A DNA stretch of 64,000 nucleotides from Oerskovia turbata (GTDB lineage: Bacteria; Actinomycetota; Actinomycetes; Actinomycetales; Cellulomonadaceae), in the NCBI RefSeq assembly GCF_000718325.1, contig NZ_JOFV01000006.1, forward strand, positions 281,232 to 345,231. The letters run 5' to 3'. The translations under genes and the position numbers were made by a program. Below the pieces are notes generated by a model, which ran no database searches, was not told the origin of the DNA, and was given only the letters and a program-made list of their open reading frames with translations. Shown here piece by piece: positions 33,643-42,571 of this stretch (its first letter is position 1; every line of letters begins with the position of its first letter).

Positions 33643-35741
33643 GCCGTCACCTCGTCCGTGGTGGCGGCGCCGAGGGTCCACGCGCACCGGAAGCCGATGC
33701 TCGCGCTGCGCGCCAGACCCAGGCCCGGCAGGAGCAGCTTGGCGCTGAACTCGGGGCGCTGGACGCCGCCGTCGAAGTACCACTCGGAGCCGACCGACTC
33801 GTGGTCCGAGCCGCCCTTGAGCATGACGTACCGCGTGCGGCCGTCGCTGTGCTCGCTCTCCGTCCAGTTCCACACGACGGGGGCACCGCGCAGCAGTCCG
33901 CCGGTCTCGCCCGCGAGCTGCCACTCGTCCTCGCTCGGGAGCCGGCCCCCGCGCCACGCGCTGTAGGCGCGCGCGTCGTCGAGGTCGACGAACGTGACGG
34001 GCTCGTCCTCGCGCCCCGCGGGCGGTCGCCCGTCGACCCAGTGCGCGAGGAACCGGTGCGGGGTCGCGGGCCGGTAGCCCGTGGTGTCGACGAACGCCGC
34101 GAACTCGGCGTTGGTGACCTCGGTGGCCGCGACCGCGACGGGAGCGGCGAGCTCGCCGTCGCGCTGGAGCGTGCGGGGGTCGTGCAGGCGCGGCGAGAGG
34201 GGCTTCCACTCCTCGACGTAGGGCGCGCCCTGGTACATCCCCGTCTCGCGGGCGCGGTAGCGCACGGTCAGGACGTAGGGCCCCGCAGGCACGACGACGG
34301 CGCCCGCCTCGGCGCCCTGGCCCGCCCCGGTCGTGGCGTGGGTCGGTGCGGCGGCGCCGTCGGGCCGGGCGGCGCCGTCGGGCCCGGACGCCGGGGCCCG
34401 CGGCACGATCCGGCGCGCGAGGCGGTGCGGGAACCGTGCGTCCGCGCTCGGCGCACGGTGCCGCATGTCCTCGACCAGGCCGGGGAGCCAGTCGGGCTCC
34501 TCGGCGCCGGGCGCGACGTGCACGAGCGCGGCGATGCCTCGCCCAGGGATGGTGGGCCCGGTCAGGTCGATCAGGCGGCCGGCGGGGGCGTCCGTGAGGA
34601 CCGGGCCCGTCCAGTCGTCCTCGCCGCGGTTGACGAGCGTCCACAGCGAGACGCCGTCGCGGGAGAACAGGGACGCGTGGACGCCTGCCTCGCGCGCCTC
34701 GGGGGCGAGGTCCGTGAGCGGGGTCCACTCGCCGTCGAGCAGCAGGTCCTTGGCGGCGCGCTGGACCGTGACCATGCGGCGCAGGGTCGCGGCGTCGCGC
34801 TCGCTCCACCCGACCCACACCCCGAACACGACCTCCCACACCATGACGCCCACGCCGTTGATCCAGGCGGACTGGAGCTCGTCGGTGTGGTCGCGGTTCC
34901 AGCGGCGCACGTGGTGCTGCATGTGGCGGCGCTCGTACCAGTGCGCGCGCAGCACGCCCGGCACGGACGAGTCGGCGAAGAACTGCGCCCACGACGACGA
35001 GTGGTCCTCGATGCGCTCGACCGCGAGCTTGGACTCGCCCTCCAGGACGATGCCCGGCCGGGCGGCCTCGAGCCGCTCGACGAGCTCGGGCTCGGCCTTC
35101 TTGAGGGTGTCGAGGAAGACGCCGTCGGCGGGAAGGTCCGCGACGACGGCGGCGAGCTCGGTCAGGTCGTCCTCGCCGCGGCGCGTGCCCGTGTCCCACG
35201 GGTTGTAGTCGACGAACACGTGCAGGCCCGCGGCGTGCAGGGCCGCGACCAGGCCGCCCGGCCCCGTGAGGCCTGGGACGTCACGGTAGAAGTCCCACTG
35301 GTTGCGGTCGTCGATCCCGATCACCGGGTACGCGTGCCACAGCACCACGGCGTCGAGGTCCGCGAAGCGCTCTCGCGCGTCGGCCAGGAAGCGCTCGGGC
35401 GTGAAGCGGTTCTCCTCGAACGAGTAGAGCAGCTCGTCCCACAGCCAGACCTGCGCGATCGTGAAGCAGCTCGCGGCCCACGCAGCCTGGGGCCGCTCGT
35501 AGACGGCGCCCGTGAAGCCGTGGCGCTCGCGCGCGTCGGTGCGCCACGCCTCGAGCCGCTCGCGCCACGCGGCCCACTGCGCGGGGTCGTCGGGCGCGGC
35601 GAAGATCTTCGCCTGGTCGAGCGCGGCGAGGGCCTGCGTGGCGTCGGTGGTGCCGTCGGTGGCTTCGGTGGCGGCGTCGAGCGGGACGACCGTCGGGAGG
35701 TCGATGGGGCGGGGGACGAGCGGGTCGAACGTGTAGCTCAT
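33639..35741 (-). CDS. GH-like barrel fused to an FGE/SUMF1-fold domain
   Basis: A 700-residue protein, probably cytoplasmic as no signal is seen. The first 430 residues look like a glycosidase-type barrel (VVLWHAYPVIGID, HVFVDYNPWDTGT, DGVFLDTLKKAEP, GIVLEGESKL), which I cannot place in a numbered family. A Pro/Ala linker follows, then a C-terminal FGE/SUMF1-like domain (ATEVTNAEFAAFVDTTGY, GRLPSEDEWQLA, VWNWTESEH, SIGFRCAW). Formylglycine enzymes need two active-site cysteines; here only one Cys is visible, so sulfatase activation is unlikely and the fold may bind sugar. The linkage to ribosyl hydrolases suggests action on a glycosylated compound. Overlaps both neighbours by four bases. Confidence 0.65.
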   Translation of the reverse strand: MSYTFDPLVPRPIDLPTVVPLDAATEATDGTTDATQALAALDQAKIFAAPDDPAQWAAWRERLEAWRTDARERHGFTGAVYERPQAAWAASCFTIAQVWLWDELLYSFEENRFTPERFLADARERFADLDAVVLWHAYPVIGIDDRNQWDFYRDVPGLTGPGGLVAALHAAGLHVFVDYNPWDTGTRRGEDDLTELAAVVADLPADGVFLDTLKKAEPELVERLEAARPGIVLEGESKLAVERIEDHSSSWAQFFADSSVPGVLRAHWYERRHMQHHVRRWNRDHTDELQSAWINGVGVMVWEVVFGVWVGWSERDAATLRRMVTVQRAAKDLLLDGEWTPLTDLAPEAREAGVHASLFSRDGVSLWTLVNRGEDDWTGPVLTDAPAGRLIDLTGPTIPGRGIAALVHVAPGAEEPDWLPGLVEDMRHRAPSADARFPHRLARRIVPRAPASGPDGAARPDGAAAPTHATTGAGQGAEAGAVVVPAGPYVLTVRYRARETGMYQGAPYVEEWKPLSPRLHDPRTLQRDGELAAPVAVAATEVTNAEFAAFVDTTGYRPATPHRFLAHWVDGRPPAGREDEPVTFVDLDDARAYSAWRGGRLPSEDEWQLAGETGGLLRGAPVVWNWTESEHSDGRTRYVMLKGGSDHESVGSEWYFDGGVQRPEFSAKLLLPGLGLARSASIGFRCAWTLGAATTDEVTA

Positions 35742-36697
35742 GGCTGCTGCTCCGGGTGCGCGAAGGTGGTGACCTCGTCGGCCGTGGGGACGGCGTCCTG
35801 GGCCCCGGGCCGGGTCACGGCCAGGGCACCAGCGAACGAGGCGGTCCGGGCGGCGTCCACGAGGGTGGACCCGCCCGCGAGGGCGGCGGCGAGCACGCCG
35901 CAGAAGGTGTCGCCCGCGCCGGTCGTGTCGACCGCGTCGACGCGCGGGGCCGGGACGCGGACGGGCGCCGAGCCGCGCTGGGCGACGAGGCACCCTGCAC
36001 CACCGAGCGTCACGACGACGGCGGGCACCTTGGCGAGCAGGGCCGCGGCCAGGTGCTCGGCGGCGTCGACGGGGTCCGTGGGGGTGGCCGGGCCGGCGGC
36101 CTCCCCCGCGAGGTCGCGCGCCTCGTGCTCGTTGACGATCAGCAGGTCGAGCGCGGCCCACATCGCGTCGGGCAGGTCACGGGACGGTGCGGCGTTGAGC
36201 GCGAGCACGGCCCCCGGCCGGCGGGCGGCACCCGCGGCGAGGACGACGTCGAGCGGGATCTCGAGCTGCGCCAGGACGACGTCCGCTGCGCCGATCCGCT
36301 CGGCCTGCTCCGGGCCGATGCGCACGTGCGAGTTCGCTCCAGGGGCGACGACGATCGCGTTCTCGCCGTCGGGCGAGACGGTGATGAGCGCGGTGCCCGT
36401 GGGCGCCGCGGTGCGTCCGACGAGGTCGGTACGCACCCCTGCGCCGTCGAGCGAGGCAAGCAGCAGCTCGCCCGACTCGTCGCGGCCGAGGGCCCCGACG
36501 AACGTCGTGTCGGCGCCGCCCGCCCTGGCCGCGGCGACGGCTTGGTTGGCCCCCTTGCCGCCAGTGCTGCGGCGCAGGTCGCCGCCGAGGATCGTCTCGC
36601 CGCCGCCAGGGTGGCGGGGCACGTCGACCACGAGGTCGACGTTGGCCGAGCCGACGACGACGACGCTCCCCCGGTGCGTGCTCGGGTCGGGGCTCAT
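35738..36697 (-). CDS. Ribokinase-family sugar kinase
   Basis: A 319-residue PfkB-family kinase close to ribokinase. It has VVVGSANVDLVV at the start, GGKGANQAVA (residues 46-55) for sugar binding, and the catalytic signature DTTGAGDTFCG near residue 255, in which the Asp is the base. It would phosphorylate ribose (or a related pentose) released by the neighbouring ribosyl hydrolases. Cytoplasmic; four-base overlaps with the genes on both sides show tight translational coupling. The E. coli yegTUV cluster likewise joins an ADP-ribosylglycohydrolase (YegU) with a PfkB kinase (YegV). Confidence 0.9.
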   Translation of the reverse strand: MSPDPSTHRGSVVVVGSANVDLVVDVPRHPGGGETILGGDLRRSTGGKGANQAVAAARAGGADTTFVGALGRDESGELLLASLDGAGVRTDLVGRTAAPTGTALITVSPDGENAIVVAPGANSHVRIGPEQAERIGAADVVLAQLEIPLDVVLAAGAARRPGAVLALNAAPSRDLPDAMWAALDLLIVNEHEARDLAGEAAGPATPTDPVDAAEHLAAALLAKVPAVVVTLGGAGCLVAQRGSAPVRVPAPRVDAVDTTGAGDTFCGVLAAALAGGSTLVDAARTASFAGALAVTRPGAQDAVPTADEVTTFAHPEQQP

Positions 36698-38115
36698 GCG
36701 CCGGCCCTCGCAGTGTCGGCAGGGTCGGCAGGGTCGGCAGGGTCGGCAGGGTCGGCCACCGGGACCACCGCTTCCGTGAGCCGCAGCGCGAGCGTCCGGG
36801 CGACGAGGTCGTCGATGCGCTGCTCCCCGCCGGGGAGCGAGGTCGCGATGCGACCGTCGATCGGCGCGGTCCATGCCTGACCGATCCCGTCGGTCCCGAG
36901 CAGGGCCCCGACGACGCCGCCCACGGTCGCGGCCGCCGAGTCGGTGTCCCAGCCCGCGGTGACCGCGATCGAGACGCTCGTCCCGAAGTCCCCCGCGCCC
37001 TTGGTCAGGGCGTACGCGATCACGGCCGCGTTGTTGAGCACGTGGACCCAGTGCAGGTCCCCGTACGCGGCGTGGATCCGGTCGAGGCCGACGCTCACGT
37101 CGCCGTCCTGCGCGGCCTCGCGGCCCAGGCGCACGGCCTGCGCGATCCGGCTGCCGGGAGGGAGCACGGTCTGGGCCGCGTCGAGCACGTCCTCGACGCT
37201 CGCGCAGACCATCGACGCCGACGCGAGGGCCGCGGCCCACATGGCGCCGTAGACGCCGTTGCGCGTGTGGCTCAGGCGCGCGTCGACCCATGCGAGGTAC
37301 GCCGCGCCCCGGACGTCGCCCGGGGCGACCCACCCGAGCACGTCGGTGCGGATGAGCGCACCGATCCACTCGCGGAACGGGTTCTGGTGCGTCGCGGTCT
37401 CGGGCACGGGACGCGCGTCGAGGATGTTGCGGTACGCCGCGCGCTCCGCGGTGAAGACGCGCCCTGCGGGCAGGTTGTCGAGCCAGAGCTGGGCGACGTC
37501 GTCGGTCGTGAAGCCCGGGCCGTGCTTCTCGAGCAGGGCGAGCGCGAGGATCGGGTAGTTGAGGTCGTCGTCCTCGGGCATCCCGTCGATGTTCTCCTCG
37601 AGCGAGGTCGGGGCGCTGCGCCGGTTCCAGGGCCAGCGCGCCGCGACGTCGTCGGGCAGCCCGACCGCCGTGAACCACGTGGCGAGGGGCCAGCGGCCAG
37701 TGGCCCGCAGGATCTCCTCGATGCCCTGGCGCGGGATCTTCTCGACGGGCTTGCCCAGCAGGCACCCTGCCGAGCGCCCGGTCCAGGCGCCGTGCACGCG
37801 GCGGGCGAGCTCGCCGTCGGGCACCGCGGGGAGAGCCGGGGGCGCCGGGAGGAGCGCGGCGATCTGCGCCCACTCGTCCGGCTCGTCCGGGGCCGGTGCC
37901 GCGGGCAGGGCGTCGAGCTCGTCGAGGAGCTCGCGTGCCAGGGCGCGCAGCGCCGGGGGCGCGGGCACGGGGCCCGCGCCGCTCACGGCCGGGACCGTGT
38001 CGCCGCCCGCCGCGGTCCACCGTGCGACGACTCCGGAGACGTCCTTGCCCTCGATCGTCGACTGGACGAGCTCGTGCGCGAGCAGGTCCTCGGGCTGAGC
38101 CCAGGTGAGTCTCAC
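36694..38115 (-). CDS. ADP-ribosylglycohydrolase family protein (first paralogue)
   Basis: A 473-residue all-helical hydrolase with an N-terminal extension of about 125 residues not found in its partner. The DraG-type signatures are GAWTGRSAGCLLGKPVEKI, the acidic metal ligands in PEDDDLNY and the C-terminal GWDTDSAAATVG. Family members remove ribosyl or ADP-ribosyl groups from amino acids, nucleosides or other adducts with two Mg ions. The extension and the divergent first motif suggest a different substrate from the second paralogue. The C-terminal Asp-Pro-Ala repeat (36715-36757) is a DNA tandem repeat. GTG start overlaps the upstream stop. Confidence 0.85.
   Translation of the reverse strand: MRLTWAQPEDLLAHELVQSTIEGKDVSGVVARWTAAGGDTVPAVSGAGPVPAPPALRALARELLDELDALPAAPAPDEPDEWAQIAALLPAPPALPAVPDGELARRVHGAWTGRSAGCLLGKPVEKIPRQGIEEILRATGRWPLATWFTAVGLPDDVAARWPWNRRSAPTSLEENIDGMPEDDDLNYPILALALLEKHGPGFTTDDVAQLWLDNLPAGRVFTAERAAYRNILDARPVPETATHQNPFREWIGALIRTDVLGWVAPGDVRGAAYLAWVDARLSHTRNGVYGAMWAAALASASMVCASVEDVLDAAQTVLPPGSRIAQAVRLGREAAQDGDVSVGLDRIHAAYGDLHWVHVLNNAAVIAYALTKGAGDFGTSVSIAVTAGWDTDSAAATVGGVVGALLGTDGIGQAWTAPIDGRIATSLPGGEQRIDDLVARTLALRLTEAVVPVADPADPADPADPADTARAGA
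36715..36757 (-). repeat. 9-bp tandem repeat coding (Asp-Pro-Ala)n
   Basis: Four full copies of GTCGGCAGG plus a partial fifth, inside the C-terminal tail of the hydrolase. It encodes a repeating Ala-Asp-Pro tail and is prone to slippage, but stays in frame because the unit is nine bases. Confidence 0.85.
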
Positions 38116-39290
38116 GCCGGGGCTCCCACCGTCGCGGCCTCGATCTCGTCGAGGGCCAGGAGGCGGGCCTTCGCGGCCTCGCGGTCGGCGCGCAGGATGT
38201 CGCCCGCGACCTGCCCCATGAGGCGCCCGGTCGCACGGACGTCGGTGCGGCTCGCGCGCTCGATCTCGTCGAGCCACTCGGTCGGCACGACCTCGGTCCC
38301 ACCGATCCCCGCCGTGATCGCACCCGCCATGACGGCGATCGAGTCGGCGTCGCGCCCGTAGTTGACCGCGCCGAGCACCGCACCGCGGAAGTCGCCGCGG
38401 TGGCCCAGCACGAACCCGAGCGCCGCGGGCAGCTCCTCGATGGCCTTGGTGCGCGAGGGGCGCCGCGCGTCCATCGACATCTGCCGGTACTCGGGGCCCA
38501 CCGAGTCGAAGGGGGCCACGACCTCGCGGATCTTGCGCGCCAGGGCACGCTCCTCCTCGTCGGTCGTGGGGACCGTGGTCCAGCCGTCGAACGCGTCGAC
38601 GACCGCGCGCAACGCGGCGAGCGTCCCGTCGTGCGCGACGTCGAGCGCGGACGCCACGACGTCCTCGACCGTCGCGCCGGGGGCGACCGCCGCGGCGACC
38701 ATGGCGGCGAAGACGCCCGCGGCCTCGCGACCGTAGCTCGCCTGGTGGGCACCGGTCAGGTCGATCGCCTCGGCGTACGCGCCGCGCGGGTCACCCGCGT
38801 TGGCCAGCCCCACGGGGGCCACGTACATGGCCGCGCCGCAGTTGACGATGTTCCCGACCCCGGCCTCGCGCGGGTCGACGTGCCCGTAGTGGAGCCGCGC
38901 GACGATCCACTTCTCCGCGAGGAACACGCGCTGCAGCAGCAGCGCGGTCGACTCGAGCTCGGGGATCCAGCGGGGCTCGCCGATCATGAGCGGGACCAGG
39001 TCCTCGGCCACGGCGTACGCGTCGAGGTGCGCCCGTCGCTTGGCGTAGACCTCGACGAGCGCCTGGGTCATGAGGGTGTCGTCCGTGATGTGGCCGTCGC
39101 CCTTGTGGTAGGGCGCGATGGGGCGGGCGTCCTGCCAGTTCGGGTAGAACGGCCCGACGATGCCGGTGACCCGTCCGCCGTGACGCTCCTCGATCTGCTC
39201 CGGGGTCCACCCCTCGGTCGCCCCACCCAGCGCGTCGCCGACGGCTGCGCCGGTGATCACCGCCACTGCCTTCTCGTCCAGCCAGCTCAC
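38112..39290 (-). CDS. ADP-ribosylglycohydrolase family protein (second paralogue)
   Basis: A 392-residue hydrolase with all DraG-type metal motifs in the standard order: ITGAAVGDALGGATEG near the N terminus, HITDDTLMTQAL at about residue 75 and NYGRDADSIAVMAG near 310. It is the more canonical of the two paralogues. The expected reaction is hydrolysis of an N- or O-ribosyl bond, releasing ribose or ADP-ribose; in a sugar-uptake operon the substrate is more probably a free ribosylated metabolite than a protein. GTG at 39290 follows AGGGAG. First gene after the hairpin at 39355-39391, so it depends on read-through or an own promoter. Confidence 0.88.
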   Translation of the reverse strand: MSWLDEKAVAVITGAAVGDALGGATEGWTPEQIEERHGGRVTGIVGPFYPNWQDARPIAPYHKGDGHITDDTLMTQALVEVYAKRRAHLDAYAVAEDLVPLMIGEPRWIPELESTALLLQRVFLAEKWIVARLHYGHVDPREAGVGNIVNCGAAMYVAPVGLANAGDPRGAYAEAIDLTGAHQASYGREAAGVFAAMVAAAVAPGATVEDVVASALDVAHDGTLAALRAVVDAFDGWTTVPTTDEEERALARKIREVVAPFDSVGPEYRQMSMDARRPSRTKAIEELPAALGFVLGHRGDFRGAVLGAVNYGRDADSIAVMAGAITAGIGGTEVVPTEWLDEIERASRTDVRATGRLMGQVAGDILRADREAAKARLLALDEIEAATVGAPA

Positions 39291-39354
39291 GAGGTCACTC
39301 CCTGTCGTTCGTCGTTCTGCGTCCGGGCGGCTCGCGGCCACCCGTGGTCGTCGT

Positions 39355-39391
39355 CCGTGCGGACGGCCGGTCTGCCCGGCCGTCCGCACGG
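39355..39391 (-). terminator. Strong hairpin between transport and catabolic genes
   Basis: A perfect 16-bp stem (CCGTGCGGACGGCCGG) with the loop TCTGC, directly after the binding-protein stop. It may be partially read through, giving excess binding protein over the enzymes downstream. Confidence 0.75.
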
Positions 39392-39397
39392 GTTGCA

Positions 39398-40690
39398 CTA
39401 CTTGGTGATCTCTTCCCAGCCGGCCGTCAGCTCGGTGGCCACGCCGTCGGCGTCGATCTCCTGCGCGAGGAAGCGCTGGTAGGCCGGTGTCGCGACCGTG
39501 TCCTTCCACTGCGCGTAGGCGTCGACGAAGAGGTACGGCGCGGACACGAGGTGCTGACCCGAGGACAGGATGACGTCCCAGCCGTTCTCGGTGCCGAGCC
39601 TGGCCGCGAGGGCCTCCTGCGCGGACGTCGTCGCGGGGATGAGGGCGTCGGCCTCGTTGAGGGCGGCCAGGTTGTCGGTCTGCGTGAAGAACTCGATGAA
39701 CTCCGCGGACTCCTCGACGTGCTCGGAGTCGATGTTCACGGACAGGGTCTGCGGGTTGGCGGCCTGCTGCGCGCCCTCCGACCCCTCGAGCGGCGGGAGC
39801 ACGATCCAGTCGAAGCCCTCGGGGGCGTCGGTCGCGATGTTCGCGGCCTGGAACGAGCCCTGGATCGTCATGGCGACCTGCCCGGCGTAGAACGTCGCGA
39901 GCGTCTCCGAACCGGTCTGGCTCAGCGTCACCGGCAGGATCGACCTGTCCTCGAACGCCATGGCGTCCACGAGGTTCGGCACGGCCATCTCGCCCTCGCC
40001 GACCGTCAGCGTCGCGTCCGCGCCGCTGCCCTCGAAGTAGGTGCCGCCGAAGCCGGGCGCGAAGGACATGTACGCGGCGGTGGGGCTCTTGAGGCCCCAG
40101 CCCAGGCCGTACGTGCCGTCCTTGGTCGTGGCCTGCGCGATGGCGCGCATCTCGTCCCACGTCATGGTCTCGCCCGTGGGGATCGCGACGCCCGCGGCGT
40201 CGAGCAGCGTCTTGTTCGCGAACACCATGTAGGACTGGAGCTCGGTGGGGTACGCGATGACCTTGTCGTCGACCGTGACCGCGTCGAGGATGCCCTCGGG
40301 GACGTCCGCGCGGAACTCGTCGGACATGTACTCGGAGAGGTCGGCCAGGTAGCCGTCCGCCGCGAAGGGCACGATGCTCGCGGCCTCGTAGTGGATGATG
40401 TCCGGCGCCGCACCACCGTTGAACTGCGTGATGAGCTTGTCGTAGATGCCGTCCCACCCCGCGGGGACGATCTCGACCTGGACGTCGGGGTTGGCCTCGT
40501 TCCAGTCGGAGACGATGCTCTCGGTCGCGGCGATGGCCGCGGGCTGGTCGGACAGCGACTGGAACTTCAGCGTGATCGGGCCGGAGTCTCCACCGTCGGC
40601 GCCACCGCTGTCTCCGCCGCTTCCGCAAGCGGTGAGGAACAGGGTGCCGATCGTGAGGCATGCGGCGATGGACGCACCACGAGTCTTCAT
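39398..40690 (-). CDS. Carbohydrate ABC transporter substrate-binding lipoprotein
   Basis: A 430-residue family 1 (MalE/UgpB-like) solute-binding protein. The lipobox LTAC puts Cys22 as the lipid anchor and a Gly/Asp linker follows. The mature part has the usual fold, with AGWDGIYDKLITQFNGG, PTELQSYMVFANKTLLD and AMTIQGSF. It would capture the operon's sugar-like substrate outside the membrane and deliver it to the two permeases. It follows the permease genes by 80 bases, and a hairpin follows its stop. No ATPase gene is in the cluster, so a shared MsiK-type ATPase elsewhere is likely. Confidence 0.92.
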   Translation of the reverse strand: MKTRGASIAACLTIGTLFLTACGSGGDSGGADGGDSGPITLKFQSLSDQPAAIAATESIVSDWNEANPDVQVEIVPAGWDGIYDKLITQFNGGAAPDIIHYEAASIVPFAADGYLADLSEYMSDEFRADVPEGILDAVTVDDKVIAYPTELQSYMVFANKTLLDAAGVAIPTGETMTWDEMRAIAQATTKDGTYGLGWGLKSPTAAYMSFAPGFGGTYFEGSGADATLTVGEGEMAVPNLVDAMAFEDRSILPVTLSQTGSETLATFYAGQVAMTIQGSFQAANIATDAPEGFDWIVLPPLEGSEGAQQAANPQTLSVNIDSEHVEESAEFIEFFTQTDNLAALNEADALIPATTSAQEALAARLGTENGWDVILSSGQHLVSAPYLFVDAYAQWKDTVATPAYQRFLAQEIDADGVATELTAGWEEITK

Positions 40691-40770
40691 GTGTCTGCCT
40701 TTCTGAGGCGTGGGGGTCGTGCGGGTGGGGTGGGTGGGACGGGTTCCGTCGAGGCGGTGGCGCACTGCGC

Positions 40771-41598
40771 TCACCCCTTGACGGCACCGGACAGGAGTCC
40801 GCCGGTGAGCCTTTTCTGCATGATCGAGAAGAAGACGATGCTGGGGATCGCGGCCAGCACGGCGCCCGCCGCGAGCGGGCCGAGGGCGACCTTGCCCTCG
40901 CCGCCGATGAACATCTTGAGCGTGATCGGCAGCGTGTAGTTCTCGGGCGACTGGAGCAGCACGAGCGCGAAGAAGAACTCGTTCCACGACGACACGAAGC
41001 TGAACATCGCGGTCGCGACGACGCCCGGCATGAGGAGCGGGAAGACGATCTGGCGGAGCACCGTCAGGCGGCTCGCGCCGTCCATCGAGCCCGCCTCCTC
41101 GAGCTCGATCGGGATCGAGCTCACGTAGCCCTGCAGCATCCACAGCGCGAACGGCAGCGTGTACGTCGTGTGCACCAGGGTCAGGCCGACGAGGCTGTCG
41201 GTCAGGCCGATGGTCCGCAGGATGAGGAACAGCGGCAGGATGATGAGGATGACCGGGAAGACCTGGCTGACCAGGATCCACCCGACGCCCATGCCGCGGA
41301 CCAGGCCCTTGAGCCGGGCCAGGACGTACGCGCCGGGCAGCGCGATGAGGAGCACGAGCGCGGTCGAGACGAGCGCGACGATCGCGGAGTTCCACGCCGA
41401 GCGCACGAGGCCCTGGCGTTCGAGCGCAGCCGAGTAGTTGCCCCACTCGACGTCCTGCGGGATCAGGCTCACGGTGAGCGAGTTGAGCTCCCCCGACGAC
41501 TTGAGCGACGCCGAGATGAGCCACAGCAGCGGGAAGCCGAGGAAGACGATGTAGAAGCACAGCGCCACGTACTGGGCCGGCCGGACGAGATGACGCAT
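40771..41598 (-). CDS. ABC sugar permease, MalG type
   Basis: A 275-residue inner-membrane permease with six predicted helices. The EAA loop that contacts the ATPase is visible as EEAGSMDGASRLTVLRQIVFPLLMPG around residues 165-190 (only its key E-A-G-x-x-D-G-A pattern is needed). It pairs with the MalF-type protein upstream, whose stop is four bases away. Its substrate is whatever the binding protein selects. Family length is normal. Confidence 0.92.
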   Translation of the reverse strand: MRHLVRPAQYVALCFYIVFLGFPLLWLISASLKSSGELNSLTVSLIPQDVEWGNYSAALERQGLVRSAWNSAIVALVSTALVLLIALPGAYVLARLKGLVRGMGVGWILVSQVFPVILIILPLFLILRTIGLTDSLVGLTLVHTTYTLPFALWMLQGYVSSIPIELEEAGSMDGASRLTVLRQIVFPLLMPGVVATAMFSFVSSWNEFFFALVLLQSPENYTLPITLKMFIGGEGKVALGPLAAGAVLAAIPSIVFFSIMQKRLTGGLLSGAVKG

Positions 41599-41602
41599 CA
41601 GA

Positions 41603-42571
41603 TCACTTCCCCGTGCTGTCGCGGTCTTGGCGGAACTGGGACCACAGGTAGATCGCGAGCAGGAGGACGACGACGACCACGAGCACGACGCCCATGGCGG
41701 CCGCGTAGCCGATGTTCCTGTTCTTGAACGCCTCGAGGTAGGTGTAGAGCATCGGCAGCATGGTGCGGCCGCCCGGTCCGCCCTCCGTCAGCACGTAGAC
41801 CAGGGAGAACGAGTTGAAGTTCCAGATGAAGTTGAGCGAGGTGATCGACGTGATGATGGGGCGCAGGCTCGGGATCGTGACCGCGGTGAAGCGGCGCCAC
41901 GCGTTCGCGCCGTCGATCGCCGCGGCCTCGTGGAGCTCGTCGGGGATCTGCTGGAGCCCGGCGAGCAGCGTCACGGTGGTCTGCGGCATGCCGACCCAGA
42001 TGCCCACGACGATCACGGCCGGCAGCGCGGTCGAGAAGTTCGCGAGCCAGTTGACGTCGTCGGGCAGGCCCACGCTGCCGAGGAACGCGTTGAGCGGTCC
42101 GGCGTTGGGCGAGTAGATCATCCGCCACATGATCGCGACGACCACGGGCGGCATGGCCCACGGGATGAGCGCGAGCACCCGGGTCAGGCCCTGGAGCTTG
42201 AGGTCGGAGTTGAGCAGGAGCGCGAGTCCCATGGCTGCGACGAGCTGGAGCAGCGTCACGGAGACGGCCCAGATCATGCCGATCCGGAACGAGTCCCAGA
42301 AGAACGAGTTGTCGGCGAGCCGGACGAAGTTGTCCATCCCGACGAACGTGTACTCGGGGTTGCGCACGAGGCGGGCGTCGGTGAACGCGAGGCCCACACC
42401 GACGAGGAGGGGCGCGACGCTCAGGACGAGGATCGGGAGCAGCGACGGGATGACGAGGGCGATGGCCTCGCGCCGCTTCGAGCGGGCCATCCCTCCGGTC
42501 CGGCGCGGCTTCTGCCGCTGGGGTGCGGGGGCGGTCGGTCGGGGGCCGGCCTCCACGGTGGGGGCTGTCAT
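41603..42571 (-). CDS. ABC sugar permease, MalF type
   Basis: A 322-residue permease with six membrane spans; the first is VIPSLLPILVLSVAPLLVGV after a basic cytoplasmic tail. The EAA loop appears as LHEAAAIDGANAWRRF near residue 230. It forms the heterodimeric channel with the MalG-type partner. The ATG overlaps the LacI stop by four bases, so regulator and transporter are co-translated, which ties the cluster to this LacI protein. Confidence 0.92.
   Translation of the reverse strand: MTAPTVEAGPRPTAPAPQRQKPRRTGGMARSKRREAIALVIPSLLPILVLSVAPLLVGVGLAFTDARLVRNPEYTFVGMDNFVRLADNSFFWDSFRIGMIWAVSVTLLQLVAAMGLALLLNSDLKLQGLTRVLALIPWAMPPVVVAIMWRMIYSPNAGPLNAFLGSVGLPDDVNWLANFSTALPAVIVVGIWVGMPQTTVTLLAGLQQIPDELHEAAAIDGANAWRRFTAVTIPSLRPIITSITSLNFIWNFNSFSLVYVLTEGGPGGRTMLPMLYTYLEAFKNRNIGYAAAMGVVLVVVVVLLLAIYLWSQFRQDRDSTGK

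Noticed and set aside
33639..35741. Sulfatase-activating formylglycine enzyme
   Set aside because: The active-site cysteine pair is missing and no sulfatase gene lies nearby.
33801..36779. A 992-codon open frame on the plus strand opposite the FGE-fusion and ribokinase genes
   Set aside because: It is antisense to two well-supported genes. Long antisense frames are expected in very GC-rich DNA where stop codons are rare; the translation is Arg/Gly/Val-rich with no domain.
39355..39391. Hairpin as proof that transport and enzyme genes are separate operons
   Set aside because: Hairpins after binding-protein genes often allow read-through; direction, spacing and shared theme still favour one regulated cluster.
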